From Bacteroidaceae bacterium (GTDB lineage Bacteria > Bacteroidota > Bacteroidia > Bacteroidales > Bacteroidaceae), in NCBI GenBank assembly GCA_017467885.1, contig JAFUKC010000036.1:1-34743 (forward strand): a stretch of DNA of 34,743 bases, in the 5' to 3' direction. Every line of letters begins with the position of its first letter. The first letter of the stretch is position 1. The notes under the pieces were generated by a model. The model made no database searches. It was not told the DNA's origin and saw only the letters and a list, made by a program, of their open reading frames with translations. This document shows positions 1 through 9,483 of the stretch, piece by piece. The translations under genes and the position numbers were made by a program.

Positions 1-88
1 ATGTTTTTTCATTTTTTAAGGGCGCATAGCGGGCTATGTAACCGCAAAAAAGGGAAAAACAGGCAAAAAAGAACATAAAAAGGCAAGC
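1..88. repeat. 88-bp direct repeat, left copy
   Basis: This stretch is identical base for base to 34656-34743 at the other end of the window, in the same orientation. It contains a small hairpin (CATAGC-GG-GCTATG, 27-40 region) followed by A-tracts starting near 46, 55, 65 and 77, and preceded by two T6 tracts near 4 and 12. There is no ORF or transposase in it. It is either a dispersed intergenic repeat at which the assembly stopped on both sides, or an end overlap from a circularised assembly path. The housekeeping gene content makes a real 34.7-kb circle unlikely. Confidence 0.9.
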
Positions 89-323
89 ACAACTCGCGGA
101 TAATGTAATAAACTTTTTCGAAAGAAATTAAAACAGCTTCTTATACCGCAGAAGTTGCTTAAAGAACTTCCAAAATTTGTATTACGGAACAAAGATAGTT
201 TTTTATTTCCTATAAAAAGGGTGTATTTTAATTTATTTATTATAACTTCGCACTGTTGTGATTATTACAGCAGATAACAAACTGTTTCGGAATTATTAAA
301 ATCTATAATATAACAGCCAGGAT
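89..323. other. Leader/promoter region of mutAB, no gene
   Basis: This AT-rich intergenic stretch lies between the terminal repeat and mutA. I see no ORF, tRNA or clear terminator. It holds the candidate mutA promoter at 220-250 and then a leader of about 65 nt. Confidence 0.6.
220..250 (+). promoter_or_regulatory. Candidate mutAB promoter
   Basis: A -7-like box TAACTTCG (243-250) lies 19 bp after GGTG (220-223). The Bacteroides consensus is TTTG, 19-21 bp, TAnnTTTG. The -7 box is repeated exactly upstream of the TamB-like gene (20431-20438) and nearly so upstream of the DUF4831 gene. The -33 part matches only at TG. Inferred start of transcription is around 257. Confidence 0.45.
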
Positions 324-2168
324 ATGAGCAAAGAAAGAGAAAGGCTTTTCAACGAATTTGCCCCTGTGACTTCGCAGGAGTGGAAAGACAAAATCGTTGA
401 GGATTTAAAAGGAGCCGATTATGACAAAAAAATGATTTGGAGAACAAACGAAGGATTCAACGTTAAGCCTTTTTACAGAAAAGAAGACATAGAGGGCTGT
501 GTCGAGAGCCTTCCCGGCGAATATCCGTATGTACGCGGAAACCGCACCGACAACAATTGGCATGTTCGCCAAAACATACAGGTGAATGATGTCTGCGAAG
601 CAAACGCCAAAGCTAAAAAGATTTTAAACGAGGGAGTGACTTCGCTCGGTTTCTCTATCAAAGGCAAAGATGTTTCGGCCGAGCTTGTTGAACAACTTTT
701 GGATGGCATATACGCCGAAGCTATAGAAATCAACTTCTCGACATGTGTACGCAGAACCGTTGATTTCGCCACATTGCTTGCAGAATATTACAAGAAGAAA
801 GGATACGACCTGAAGAAAGTTTGCGGTTCAATAGAGTACGACCCGATTGACAAGGAACTTACACGAGGCAAAGTTATAGAAGAGTACATCGAAAATATTA
901 AAAGCCTTATAAACATCACAAAAGAGATGCCACAGATGCGTTGTGTGATGGTGAATGCTGCCGACCTGTGCAACAGTGGTGCTTACATTACACAGGAACT
1001 CGGTTACGCACTCGCGTGGGGTAACGAATACATGCATACCATGACCGAGGCCGGAATATCTGCAGATACAGCAGCAAGCAAGATAAAGTTCCGATTCGGA
1101 ATTTCGAGCAATTTCTTTATGGAGATTGCAAAATTCCGCGTGGCACGCATGCTTTGGGCTAAGATTGTCGACCAATATGCACCCGAGAGCAAAGAAGCAT
1201 GTAAAATGATAATACATGCACAAACATCATCGTACAACCTTACATTGTTCGATTCATACGTAAACATGTTACGCACACAAACCGAGGCTATGAGTGCTGC
1301 CATTGCAGGAGTGGAATCGATAAGTGTACTGCCCTACGACAGTGTATATGAAACACCTACGGAATTCGCCGAGCGCATTGCAAAGAACCAGCAATTGATA
1401 CTGAAACATGAAAGCCATCTTGACAAAGTTGCCGACCCTGCCGGCGGTTCATATTACATAGAAAGCCTTACCCGTTCCATTGCAGCAGAAGCATGGAAAC
1501 TGCTCCTTGCTGTAGAGAACGAAGGTGGATTCCACAGCATGGTAAGAAGCGGCAAGATTCAAAAGAGCGTCGAGGAATCAAGTAACAATCGCCGCACCGC
1601 ACTTGCCCGACGTAAAGAAATTTTATTGGGAACGAACCAATATCCAAATTTCGGCGAAACATCTCAAGGACGCGAACCCATCGGGCAGTTATGCTGTTGC
1701 GGAAAGCCCGAAGAGCATAAGGATGGGACATTGGATATGAGCCGTTTGGGAACCGAATTCGAACAACTGCGTCTGTCAACCGAAAAAAGCGGTAAACGCC
1801 CCAAGGCATTCATGCTGACAATAGGCAACCTTGCAATGCGTCAAGCACGTGCACAATTCTCGTGCAACTTCCTTGCAGCAGCCGGATACGAGGTTATCGA
1901 CAATTTGGGATTCAAAAATATTGAAGAGGGTGTACAAGCTGCTTTGGATGCAAAAGCAGATATTGTAGTCATCTGCTCAAGTGACGATGAATATGCCGAA
2001 TATGCAATACCGGCCTACCGACAGATTGCCGGTAAAGCAATCTTTATTGTAGCCGGAGCACCTGCATGCACAGAAGAGTTGCAAGCCGAAGGCATTGAGA
2101 ATTTTATACATGTCAGAGTAAACGTTCTTGATACACTCAAGGCGTTGAACGCAAAGTTGGGTATCTAA
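324..2168 (+). CDS. mutA: Methylmalonyl-CoA mutase small (beta) subunit
   Basis: This is the non-catalytic partner of the adenosylcobalamin-dependent mutase that interconverts succinyl-CoA and (R)-methylmalonyl-CoA, used by Bacteroidales to make propionate from succinate. The 614-aa product has the usual length: a TIM-barrel mutase domain (about 30-430), a linker, and a C-terminal Rossmann-like cobalamin-type fold (about 490-614). In that last domain the cofactor motif DxHxxG is absent; the equivalent region reads [10 protein letters not shown]. This is the hallmark of the small subunit. mutB follows after 11 nt, so the two are co-transcribed and form the heterodimer. The ATG start follows an A-rich leader without a Shine-Dalgarno sequence, which is normal for the phylum. 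Confidence 0.95.
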   Translation: MSKERERLFNEFAPVTSQEWKDKIVEDLKGADYDKKMIWRTNEGFNVKPFYRKEDIEGCVESLPGEYPYVRGNRTDNNWHVRQNIQVNDVCEANAKAKKILNEGVTSLGFSIKGKDVSAELVEQLLDGIYAEAIEINFSTCVRRTVDFATLLAEYYKKKGYDLKKVCGSIEYDPIDKELTRGKVIEEYIENIKSLINITKEMPQMRCVMVNAADLCNSGAYITQELGYALAWGNEYMHTMTEAGISADTAASKIKFRFGISSNFFMEIAKFRVARMLWAKIVDQYAPESKEACKMIIHAQTSSYNLTLFDSYVNMLRTQTEAMSAAIAGVESISVLPYDSVYETPTEFAERIAKNQQLILKHESHLDKVADPAGGSYYIESLTRSIAAEAWKLLLAVENEGGFHSMVRSGKIQKSVEESSNNRRTALARRKEILLGTNQYPNFGETSQGREPIGQLCCCGKPEEHKDGTLDMSRLGTEFEQLRLSTEKSGKRPKAFMLTIGNLAMRQARAQFSCNFLAAAGYEVIDNLGFKNIEEGVQAALDAKADIVVICSSDDEYAEYAIPAYRQIAGKAIFIVAGAPACTEELQAEGIENFIHVRVNVLDTLKALNAKLGI

Positions 2169-2179
2169 AACGTAAAGCT

Positions 2180-4321
2180 ATGAGAAAAGATTTCAGCAAT
2201 ATAGATATATTCACTGTCGACACTGTCGCAGCAAAAATGAATAATGTAAACGGTGAATGCTGGGAAACGGCCGAACATATTGAAGTGAAACCGATTTACA
2301 CAAGTGAAGACTTAAAGGAGATGGAGCATCTGGACTACGCAGCCGGAATACCGCCTTTCCTGCGAGGACCATACTCGATGATGTACACCTTCCGTCCTTG
2401 GACAATACGACAGTATGCAGGATTCTCGACCGCTGAAGAATCGAACGCATTCTATCGCCGTAACCTTGCATCGGGGCAAAAAGGTTTATCGGTGGCATTC
2501 GACCTGCCTACACACCGAGGCTACAACCCCGACAACAAACGTGTTGTGGGAGATGTGGGAAAGGCCGGCGTTTCAATATGCTGTATGGAGAACATGGAAC
2601 AGCTGTTCGATGGAATCCCCTTGAACAAGATGTCGGTATCGATGACAATGAACGGTGCGGTACTTCCTGTTTTGGCATTCTACATTAATGCAGCATTGGA
2701 ACAGGGTGCAAAATTGGAAGAGATGGCAGGAACCATTCAAAATGATATCCTGAAGGAGTTTATGGTTCGTAACACATATATCTATCCACCGGCATTTTCA
2801 ATGCGTATAATAAGCGACATTTTTGCATATACCTCTCAAAAGATGCCAAAGTTCAACTCTATATCAATCTCGGGTTACCACATGCAGGAGGCCGGAGCAT
2901 CGGCCGATATTGAACTTGCATATACATTGGCCGACGGTTTGGAATATGTGCGTGCCGGAGTAAACGCAGGAATAGATATAGACGCATTTGCTCCTCGCCT
3001 GTCGTTCTTTTGGGGTATCGGCATGAATCCGTTTATGGAGATTGCAAAGATGCGTGCGGCACGTATGCTGTGGGCTAAAATAATAAAGAGTTTCAACCCT
3101 AAAAACCCGAAATCGATGGCATTGCGTACACATAGCCAGACCTCGGGATGGTCGCTTACCGAACAAGACCCCTTCAATAATGTCGGACGTACTGTAATTG
3201 AGGCTATGGCGGCAGCAATGGGACACACACAATCGTTGCACACCAACGCTTTGGACGAGGCTATTGCATTGCCTACGGATTTTTCGGCACGTATAGCACG
3301 TAACACACAGATATACCTGCAGGAAGAGACCAACATTTGTCGTGTTATAGACCCTTGGGGCGGTTCGTACTATGTAGAGAGCCTTACACAAGAGATTGCC
3401 GACAAGGCCTGGAAACTGATTCAAGAGATAGAAGAACTTGGCGGCATGGCAAAAGCCATAGAGACCGGATTACCTAAAATGCGTATCGAGGAAGCCGCAG
3501 CACGCACGCAGGCACATATTGACAGCGGCCGACAGATAATAGTGGGAACCAATGCCTACAGATTGGAAAAAGAGGAACCCATAGACATTCTGGAGGTAGA
3601 CAACACAACTGTGCGCAAGGAGCAACTCGAGGCTTTGGAACGCAACCGCAACAACCGCGACGAGGCTGCTGTTAAAGCTGCACTCGACAAGATTACGGAA
3701 TATGCACGCACCGGCGAAGGTAACCTCTTGGAAGCCGCAGTGGAAGCAGCAAGCAAACGTGCTACTTTGGGAGAGATATCAGACGCCTGCGAGGAGGTCG
3801 CAGGACGTTACAAGGCTGTAATAAGAACAATTTCGGGAGTGTATTCTACAGAAAATAAAAATGACGAAAGCTTCAAAGAGGCTTGTCGTCTTACCGAGGA
3901 ATTTGCAATAAGCGAGGGACGTCGTCCCAGAGTGATGATAGCCAAGATGGGCCAGGACGGACACGACCGCGGAGCCAAGGTGGTGGCAACAGGATATGCC
4001 GACTGCGGCTTCGACGTGGATATGGGAATGCTGTTCCAGACACCGGCCGAGGTGGCCAAACAGGCTGTAGAAAATGACGTACACGCAGTTGGCGTTTCGT
4101 CGTTGGCAGCCGGACATAAGACCCTTGTACCACAGCTCATTGAGGAACTGGAAAAACTCGGGCGCGGCGATATCTTGGTATTTGCCGGTGGCGTCATCCC
4201 TGCACAAGACTACGACTTCCTTTACAAAGCAGGTGTAATGGGCATATTCGGCCCCGGAACAAGCGTATCGAAAGCTGCATGTGAACTAATGCGCATATTG
4301 CTGAACAAAGAAGAAGATTAA
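2180..4321 (+). CDS. mutB: Methylmalonyl-CoA mutase large (alpha, catalytic) subunit
   Basis: This is the catalytic, adenosylcobalamin-binding subunit, 713 aa, typical length. The N-terminal mutase barrel shows the family segment [12 protein letters not shown], which carries substrate-contacting residues. The C-terminal cobalamin domain carries DGHDRG (residues 593-598), so His595 is the predicted lower axial cobalt ligand (DxHxxG). Further glycine-rich motifs SLAAGH and FAGGVIP complete the B12-binding fold. It is cotranscribed with mutA. Its TAA stop shares one base with the ATG of topB (TAATG at 4319-4323), suggesting translational coupling. Epimerase and the MeaB chaperone are not in this window. 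Confidence 0.97.
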   Translation: MRKDFSNIDIFTVDTVAAKMNNVNGECWETAEHIEVKPIYTSEDLKEMEHLDYAAGIPPFLRGPYSMMYTFRPWTIRQYAGFSTAEESNAFYRRNLASGQKGLSVAFDLPTHRGYNPDNKRVVGDVGKAGVSICCMENMEQLFDGIPLNKMSVSMTMNGAVLPVLAFYINAALEQGAKLEEMAGTIQNDILKEFMVRNTYIYPPAFSMRIISDIFAYTSQKMPKFNSISISGYHMQEAGASADIELAYTLADGLEYVRAGVNAGIDIDAFAPRLSFFWGIGMNPFMEIAKMRAARMLWAKIIKSFNPKNPKSMALRTHSQTSGWSLTEQDPFNNVGRTVIEAMAAAMGHTQSLHTNALDEAIALPTDFSARIARNTQIYLQEETNICRVIDPWGGSYYVESLTQEIADKAWKLIQEIEELGGMAKAIETGLPKMRIEEAAARTQAHIDSGRQIIVGTNAYRLEKEEPIDILEVDNTTVRKEQLEALERNRNNRDEAAVKAALDKITEYARTGEGNLLEAAVEAASKRATLGEISDACEEVAGRYKAVIRTISGVYSTENKNDESFKEACRLTEEFAISEGRRPRVMIAKMGQDGHDRGAKVVATGYADCGFDVDMGMLFQTPAEVAKQAVENDVHAVGVSSLAAGHKTLVPQLIEELEKLGRGDILVFAGGVIPAQDYDFLYKAGVMGIFGPGTSVSKAACELMRILLNKEED

Positions 4322-6096
4322 TGGTTGTTTGCATTGCAGAGAAACCGAGTGTAGCAAGAGAAATTGCCGAGGTTTTAGGAGCGAACAAAAGGTGCGAAGG
4401 TTTCATCGAAGGTAACGGATACCAAGTTACATGGACATTTGGACACCTGTGCACCCTTAAAGAACCTCACGACTATACACCAATGTGGAAAAGGTGGAAT
4501 CTGGGCAGCCTGCCCATGATTCCGCCTCGTTTCGGTATAAAACTAATCGATGACATAGGCATTGAAAAGCAGTTTGCTGTAATTGAAAAACTGATGCAGA
4601 ATGCCGATTTAATTGTGAACTGCGGTGACGCAGGACAAGAGGGCGAACTCATTCAAAGATGGGTGATGCAGAAAGCACAGGCAAAATGCCCGGTAAAACG
4701 TTTATGGGTATCATCGCTGACCGAAGAGGCCATACGTGAAGCATTCGCCAACCTTAAAGACCAAGAAGAGTATCAATCGCTATACGAAGCCGGACTATGC
4801 CGCGCCATAGGCGATTGGTTGCTTGGTATGAATGCTACGCGACTGTACACCATTAAATACGGAAAAAACAGGCAGGTGCTATCCATCGGACGCGTGCAAA
4901 CACCCACGTTGGCACTCATCGTAAAGCGTCATCTGGAGATAGTCAATTTCGTTCCACAACAATACTGGGAACTTAAAACAACATATCGCGATACCATTTT
5001 CAATGCCGCCGATGGCAAATACGAAAGCAAAGAAAAAGGATTAGAGGCTCTGCAAAAGATTACTGACGAACAATTCATTGTAACAGAGATAACAGCAAAG
5101 AATGGCACAGAAAATCCGCCACAACTATACGACCTGACAACGCTACAGGTAGATTGCAACAAAAAATTCGGACTATCGGCCGATGCAACACTGCAAGCTA
5201 TTCAATCGTTATATGAAAAGAAACTGACAACATATCCACGTGTGGATACACGTTACTTGAGCAACGATATATACCCTAAATGCGAAGCTACATTGAAAGG
5301 ATTGCGCGACTATCAGCGCTTCACGACACCGTTATTGGGCAAACCGTTGCCTAAATCCAAAAGGGTCTTTGACGACAAAAAAGTAACAGACCACCATGCC
5401 ATAATCCCGACAGGGGTGTATCCGCAAGGCCTCAGCGACATCGAGAAAAAAGTTTACGACCTTGTTGCCACACATTTTATTGCCGTATTTTACCCCGAAT
5501 GTAAATTCTGCACCACAACTGTAACCGGAGAAAGTGCCGGTGTAAAATTCAAAACAAGCGGCAAGGTGATAACCGACGCAGGTTGGCGTATAATATTTAC
5601 CCAAGAAGAGAACGACGATAAAGATGACAAGGAGAAACTGTTGCCACAATTCACAAAAGCAGAAAGCGGACCACATACTCCCGGTCTTGCCGAAAAATGG
5701 ACAACACCACCCAAACCATATACCGAAGCAACTTTACTGCGCGCAATGGAAACCGCAGGAAAATTAGTTGAAAATGAAGAACTGCGCGATGCAATGAAAG
5801 AAAACGGCATAGGACGACCATCAACACGTGCAGCCATAATCGAAACACTCTACAAACGCAACTACATACGCAAAGAGAAAAAAAACATAGTTGCCACACA
5901 AACCGGAATTGAATTGGTGGGGCTGATACGCAACGAATTATTGAAAAGTGCCGAGCTTACGGGACAATGGGAGAAGAAGTTACGTGACATCGAACATAAA
6001 AAATACGAAGCCAAAAAGTTTATCGAAGAGCTCAAGACCATGCTTACCGAAGTGGTAAACGATGTTCTAAAGGACAATGCTACAGTATCCAAATGA
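4321..6096 (+). CDS. topB: DNA topoisomerase III (type IA)
   Basis: A type IA topoisomerase that passes single strands, decatenates and resolves recombination or replication intermediates. The 591-aa product has a Toprim domain (1-150, with Glu7), a gate/winged-helix core, and the active-site tyrosine Y305 in TYPRVDTRYL. The Toprim acidic motif reads GDAGQEGE (102-109): Asp103 and Glu107 are present, but the position equivalent to E. coli Asp105 is Gly105. No zinc-finger cysteine clusters are visible at the C-terminus, which ends in a Lys-rich segment. It starts one base inside the mutB stop codon, so it is probably coupled to mutAB translation. A hairpin with a T-run follows at 6112-6136. 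Confidence 0.93.
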   Translation: MVVCIAEKPSVAREIAEVLGANKRCEGFIEGNGYQVTWTFGHLCTLKEPHDYTPMWKRWNLGSLPMIPPRFGIKLIDDIGIEKQFAVIEKLMQNADLIVNCGDAGQEGELIQRWVMQKAQAKCPVKRLWVSSLTEEAIREAFANLKDQEEYQSLYEAGLCRAIGDWLLGMNATRLYTIKYGKNRQVLSIGRVQTPTLALIVKRHLEIVNFVPQQYWELKTTYRDTIFNAADGKYESKEKGLEALQKITDEQFIVTEITAKNGTENPPQLYDLTTLQVDCNKKFGLSADATLQAIQSLYEKKLTTYPRVDTRYLSNDIYPKCEATLKGLRDYQRFTTPLLGKPLPKSKRVFDDKKVTDHHAIIPTGVYPQGLSDIEKKVYDLVATHFIAVFYPECKFCTTTVTGESAGVKFKTSGKVITDAGWRIIFTQEENDDKDDKEKLLPQFTKAESGPHTPGLAEKWTTPPKPYTEATLLRAMETAGKLVENEELRDAMKENGIGRPSTRAAIIETLYKRNYIRKEKKNIVATQTGIELVGLIRNELLKSAELTGQWEKKLRDIEHKKYEAKKFIEELKTMLTEVVNDVLKDNATVSK

Positions 6097-6111
6097 CACA
6101 GATTATCTTTC

Positions 6112-6136
6112 AGAAACTATTTAAAAGTTTCTTTTT
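6112..6136 (+). terminator. Candidate terminator after topB
   Basis: A 7-bp stem AGAAACT (6112-6118) / AGTTTCT (6126-6132) with a 7-nt AT loop runs directly into five T residues. It sits 16 nt after the topB stop. The stem is AT-rich and so weak, but the position and T-run fit. Confidence 0.55.
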
Positions 6137-6251
6137 GCCTACAATAAGGATAATTTATAAGGATACTTCCATAATAAACAGCCGTTTTTTCAGTTATAAT
6201 AAGAGATTGTTTAAACACTCTTAAAGAAGCAACATAAGCAACTTCTATAAA

Positions 6252-8243
6252 ATGAAAAGAAGCGTATCCCATATATTGATTATACTATCGGTAATACTGA
6301 TTGCAACGGCATGCAACAGCGAAAAGGCAATTCGCAAAGGCGACAAGCTTGCTGCCATTTGCGAATACCATGAAGCTGCAAAACAATACAAACGTGCCTA
6401 CTCGAAGATATCTCCAAAGGAACGTACAAGACGTGGCGAAGTTGCATGGAAAATGGCCGAATGTTATAGAAAATCCAACAATGCCATAAGAGCCGTAGGT
6501 GCATATCAGAATGCCATAAGATACAAATATCACGACTCCATCGCCTACCGTTACCTTGCCGATGCATTATTGAAAAAAGGAGACTACAAGCCTGCAGTAA
6601 AGAATTACGAAACATACTTGGCCTACGCACCCGACGACCGCATGGCACAGGTGGGATTACAGACAGCCAAACAATCGCTCGAATGGAAAAAGAACCCAAC
6701 CCGATACATTGTCAAACGTGCGAAAGAACTTAACGGACAGCGAAGCGATTACTGCCCTATGTATATTGCCGATGACAGTACAATGATTATCACCACCTCG
6801 ACCCGCAAGGAGGCAAAAGGAGAGGACCTTAGCGGTATAACAGGACAGAAGAGTGCCGACATGTTCCTGACCAAAAGAGACGAAAAGGGAAAATGGCAAA
6901 AGACCGAGGTTATTGAATCGGATATAAACAGTGACTTCGAAGATGGAGCATGCACATTTACACCCGACGGAAAAACCATGTATTTTACCCGATGTGTAAC
7001 CGACGACCAATATCCACGTTACGCAGCAATATACAAGAGCAATCGTAGCGACGCAGCATGGGGAAAGGCTCAAGCAGTGAACATTTCGAGCGACACACTC
7101 TCGGCATACGCACATCCCGCCGTATCGCCCGATGGCGAGTGGCTCTATTTCTGCTCGAACATGGCCGGTGGAATGGGAGGATTAGACCTCTGGCGTTTCT
7201 ATATTGGAGAAAGCATGGCTCTGGAGGGAATAGTAGAAAACCTTGGCAACGGAATAAATACCGAAGGAGATGAGCAATTCCCAACATTCGGCCCTTCAGG
7301 CGAGTTGTTCTTCTCTTCGGACGGATACCCCGGAATGGGTGGATTGGATATTTTTTGTGCAACGCAAAAGAACGACAGCACATGGAATATACAAAATATG
7401 ATGTCACCGATAAATTCCAACGGCGACGATTTTGGAATGACATTTGCTTCGGGATTATATCGTGGCTACTTCAGTTCTAACAGAGGCGATGCTCGAGGCT
7501 GGGACCATATATATTCATTCTACCTGCCCGAGACCGTATACACCCTTTACGGTTGGTTGTACGAGAAAGACGGTTATGAATTACCCGGCGGTATTATACA
7601 CATGATAGGCAATGACGGCACTAACACAAGCATAAATGTAATGAACGACGGTTCATACTCGATACGTGTGACCCCCGGCGTGGAATATGTTCTGTTGGGC
7701 ACATGCAAAGGCTATCTGAATGCCATGCAGGAACTAAAGACCGACACAGTGGAGGGGCGCATGGAATATCAACGTGACTTTGCCCTCCCGTCGATAACAC
7801 GTCCTGTACTCATCGACAATATTTTTTATGAATTCGACAGTGCAATACTTACCGAAGAATCGACAACCGCTTTGGATGAACTTGTGAAATTATTGGAACT
7901 GAACCCCAATGTCACCATCGAGCTTAGCTCGCATTGTGACTTCCGCGGTAGCGACAAATACAACAAGAAGTTGTCACAGGCACGCGCCGAATCGGTTGTA
8001 GATTACTTGACAAAAAAAGGTGTAGAGGCTGAACGGTTGACAGCTGTGGGATACGGAGAAGAACAACCCAAGGTTGTGCTGAAGAAAATGACAGAGAAAT
8101 ACCCCTTCTTAAAAGAAAATGACGTGCTTACCGAGGAATTCATAAACAACCTTGAGAACGAGGAAGATAAGGAAATCTGTCACATGCTTAACCGTCGTAC
8201 CGAATTCAGGGTGCTGCGTACTACATACAAGCTATATGAATAA
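6252..8243 (+). CDS. porE: PorE-like lipoprotein: TPR, PD40 propeller, CRD, OmpA domain
   Basis: Predicted outer-membrane lipoprotein of 663 aa. The signal sequence ends at a lipobox-like ATAC with Cys21. Domains in order: TPR-like helices (about 25-150); a beta-propeller of PD40/WD40-like blades (about 165-425, repeats such as FTPDGKTMYF, VSPDGEWLYF); a carboxypeptidase-regulatory-like beta-sandwich (430-500); and an OmpA C-terminal peptidoglycan-binding domain (522-645). In the OmpA domain Asp563 and Arg578 are 15 residues apart, the spacing of the diaminopimelate-binding pair in OmpA. This four-domain order is that of Porphyromonas gingivalis PorE, which anchors the type IX secretion system to peptidoglycan. 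The gene appears to stand alone. A general PD40/OmpA protein unrelated to secretion is the alternative. Confidence 0.8.
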   Translation: MKRSVSHILIILSVILIATACNSEKAIRKGDKLAAICEYHEAAKQYKRAYSKISPKERTRRGEVAWKMAECYRKSNNAIRAVGAYQNAIRYKYHDSIAYRYLADALLKKGDYKPAVKNYETYLAYAPDDRMAQVGLQTAKQSLEWKKNPTRYIVKRAKELNGQRSDYCPMYIADDSTMIITTSTRKEAKGEDLSGITGQKSADMFLTKRDEKGKWQKTEVIESDINSDFEDGACTFTPDGKTMYFTRCVTDDQYPRYAAIYKSNRSDAAWGKAQAVNISSDTLSAYAHPAVSPDGEWLYFCSNMAGGMGGLDLWRFYIGESMALEGIVENLGNGINTEGDEQFPTFGPSGELFFSSDGYPGMGGLDIFCATQKNDSTWNIQNMMSPINSNGDDFGMTFASGLYRGYFSSNRGDARGWDHIYSFYLPETVYTLYGWLYEKDGYELPGGIIHMIGNDGTNTSINVMNDGSYSIRVTPGVEYVLLGTCKGYLNAMQELKTDTVEGRMEYQRDFALPSITRPVLIDNIFYEFDSAILTEESTTALDELVKLLELNPNVTIELSSHCDFRGSDKYNKKLSQARAESVVDYLTKKGVEAERLTAVGYGEEQPKVVLKKMTEKYPFLKENDVLTEEFINNLENEEDKEICHMLNRRTEFRVLRTTYKLYE

Positions 8244-8323
8244 TGGCATATGCCATAAGTTGTAGCCGAATAAATAAAATCGGTTTAACGGAATAATAAG
8301 CGCGGAAAAGTAACACTCTTTTA

Positions 8324-8354
8324 AGTGCTAATTCAAAACTATTTACTATCTTCG
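8324..8354 (+). promoter_or_regulatory. Candidate promoter of the DUF4831-ffh-folD-capA operon
   Basis: TATCTTCG (8347-8354) resembles the -7 box TAnnTTTG and is followed by CA. AGTG lies 19 bp upstream (8324-8327) as a poor -33 match. The inferred leader is about 50 nt to the ATG at 8413. Confidence 0.45.
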
Positions 8355-8412
8355 CAACATAATTGCGGAATATTGCCTTGTCGGGAACGACAAAGCAAAA
8401 CACTATTCAAAT

Positions 8413-9456
8413 ATGAGAAAGATATTTTTTCTGATTCTGTCTATAATAACAGTTACGTGCCCGGCGCAAACAGAGGTCAACGCCTACAGTGCAAGCAACA
8501 GCGAAGGTGTTACCTATTACCTGCCAAATACCGTCCTTAATATAACGGTAGAGGCACAATGCATAACAAATGTTCCGGGAGAGTTCAGCCGATACGCCGA
8601 CCGTTTCCTTCGTATAACAGATGCGATAACAAGCGAAGAAAAATACTGGGAATTATCAGGTGTTAACGTGAAAGAGAGCGGAATACCGGCTCAAGACAAG
8701 ATGTTTACCATAAAGCTGAACGGAAGCAAAGCAAGCAACATTCATCTGAACAATAACGGAATAATAGAATCGATAAACACCGAGGTTAAGGAAGCTCCCG
8801 AGCAAAAGACACCTGTAAGAAACAGAACACGTGTAGATGCAAGGAAATATATGACCGAAGAGATATTACAAGCAACATCAACTGCAAAAATGGCCGAGCT
8901 GACAGCTAAAGAGATATACGCCATTCGCGAGAGCAAGATGGCCATCACACGTGGTACGGCCGATAATATGCCAAAAGACGGTTTATCGATGCAACTTATT
9001 TTAGACGAACTGAATACACAGGAAACAGCATTAACCGAACTTTTCACCGGGCACAAGGATACAGTACAATACACCTGTGAAATAAAACTTACACCAACCA
9101 TTGAAAGTGATACCACCAAAGCCGTACTGTTCCGTTTCTCACGCAAGCTTGGCATTCTTAAGAACGACGACCTGGCAGGTAAACCCATATACTATGATTT
9201 CGAAAACATGAACTCGGTTCCGGCACCTGTAATCGAGGAAAAGAAACAAATAAAAAAAGAGGGTATCTGCTATAATATTCCCGGAGAAGCATTATTTAAA
9301 ATATACACAGCCGGCGATGTATGGTACGAAGAAAGGTTACCAATTGCACAGTTGGGCAATGTTGAAATACTCTCGAAAAAGCTGTTCAACAAGAACAACG
9401 AAACAAAAGTTATATTCGACACAGCAACCGGAGGAATAAAAAGTATTGATAAATAG
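8413..9456 (+). CDS. DUF4831-family exported protein, function unknown
   Basis: I recognise the overall pattern of the Bacteroidales DUF4831 family but know of no function. The 347-aa product starts with a signal peptide (MRKIFFLILSIITVTCPAQ, cleavage probably near residue 19), so it is probably periplasmic or surface-exposed. The mature part is a mix of beta-rich stretches and a charged helical middle (about 135-210) with a run of Glu/Lys/Thr. No catalytic motif stands out. It is the first gene of a tight group: ffh starts 27 nt after its stop. In view of that neighbour a link to export is tempting, but nothing in the sequence shows it. Confidence 0.75.
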   Translation: MRKIFFLILSIITVTCPAQTEVNAYSASNSEGVTYYLPNTVLNITVEAQCITNVPGEFSRYADRFLRITDAITSEEKYWELSGVNVKESGIPAQDKMFTIKLNGSKASNIHLNNNGIIESINTEVKEAPEQKTPVRNRTRVDARKYMTEEILQATSTAKMAELTAKEIYAIRESKMAITRGTADNMPKDGLSMQLILDELNTQETALTELFTGHKDTVQYTCEIKLTPTIESDTTKAVLFRFSRKLGILKNDDLAGKPIYYDFENMNSVPAPVIEEKKQIKKEGICYNIPGEALFKIYTAGDVWYEERLPIAQLGNVEILSKKLFNKNNETKVIFDTATGGIKSIDK

Positions 9457-9483
9457 ATATAAACAAATAAAAGACAGATAAAG

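Noticed and set aside
8244-8412. Terminator after porE from the palindrome TGGCATATGCCA and a CCGA/TCGG pair
   Set aside because: The palindrome has no loop or T-run and the second stem is only about 4 bp.
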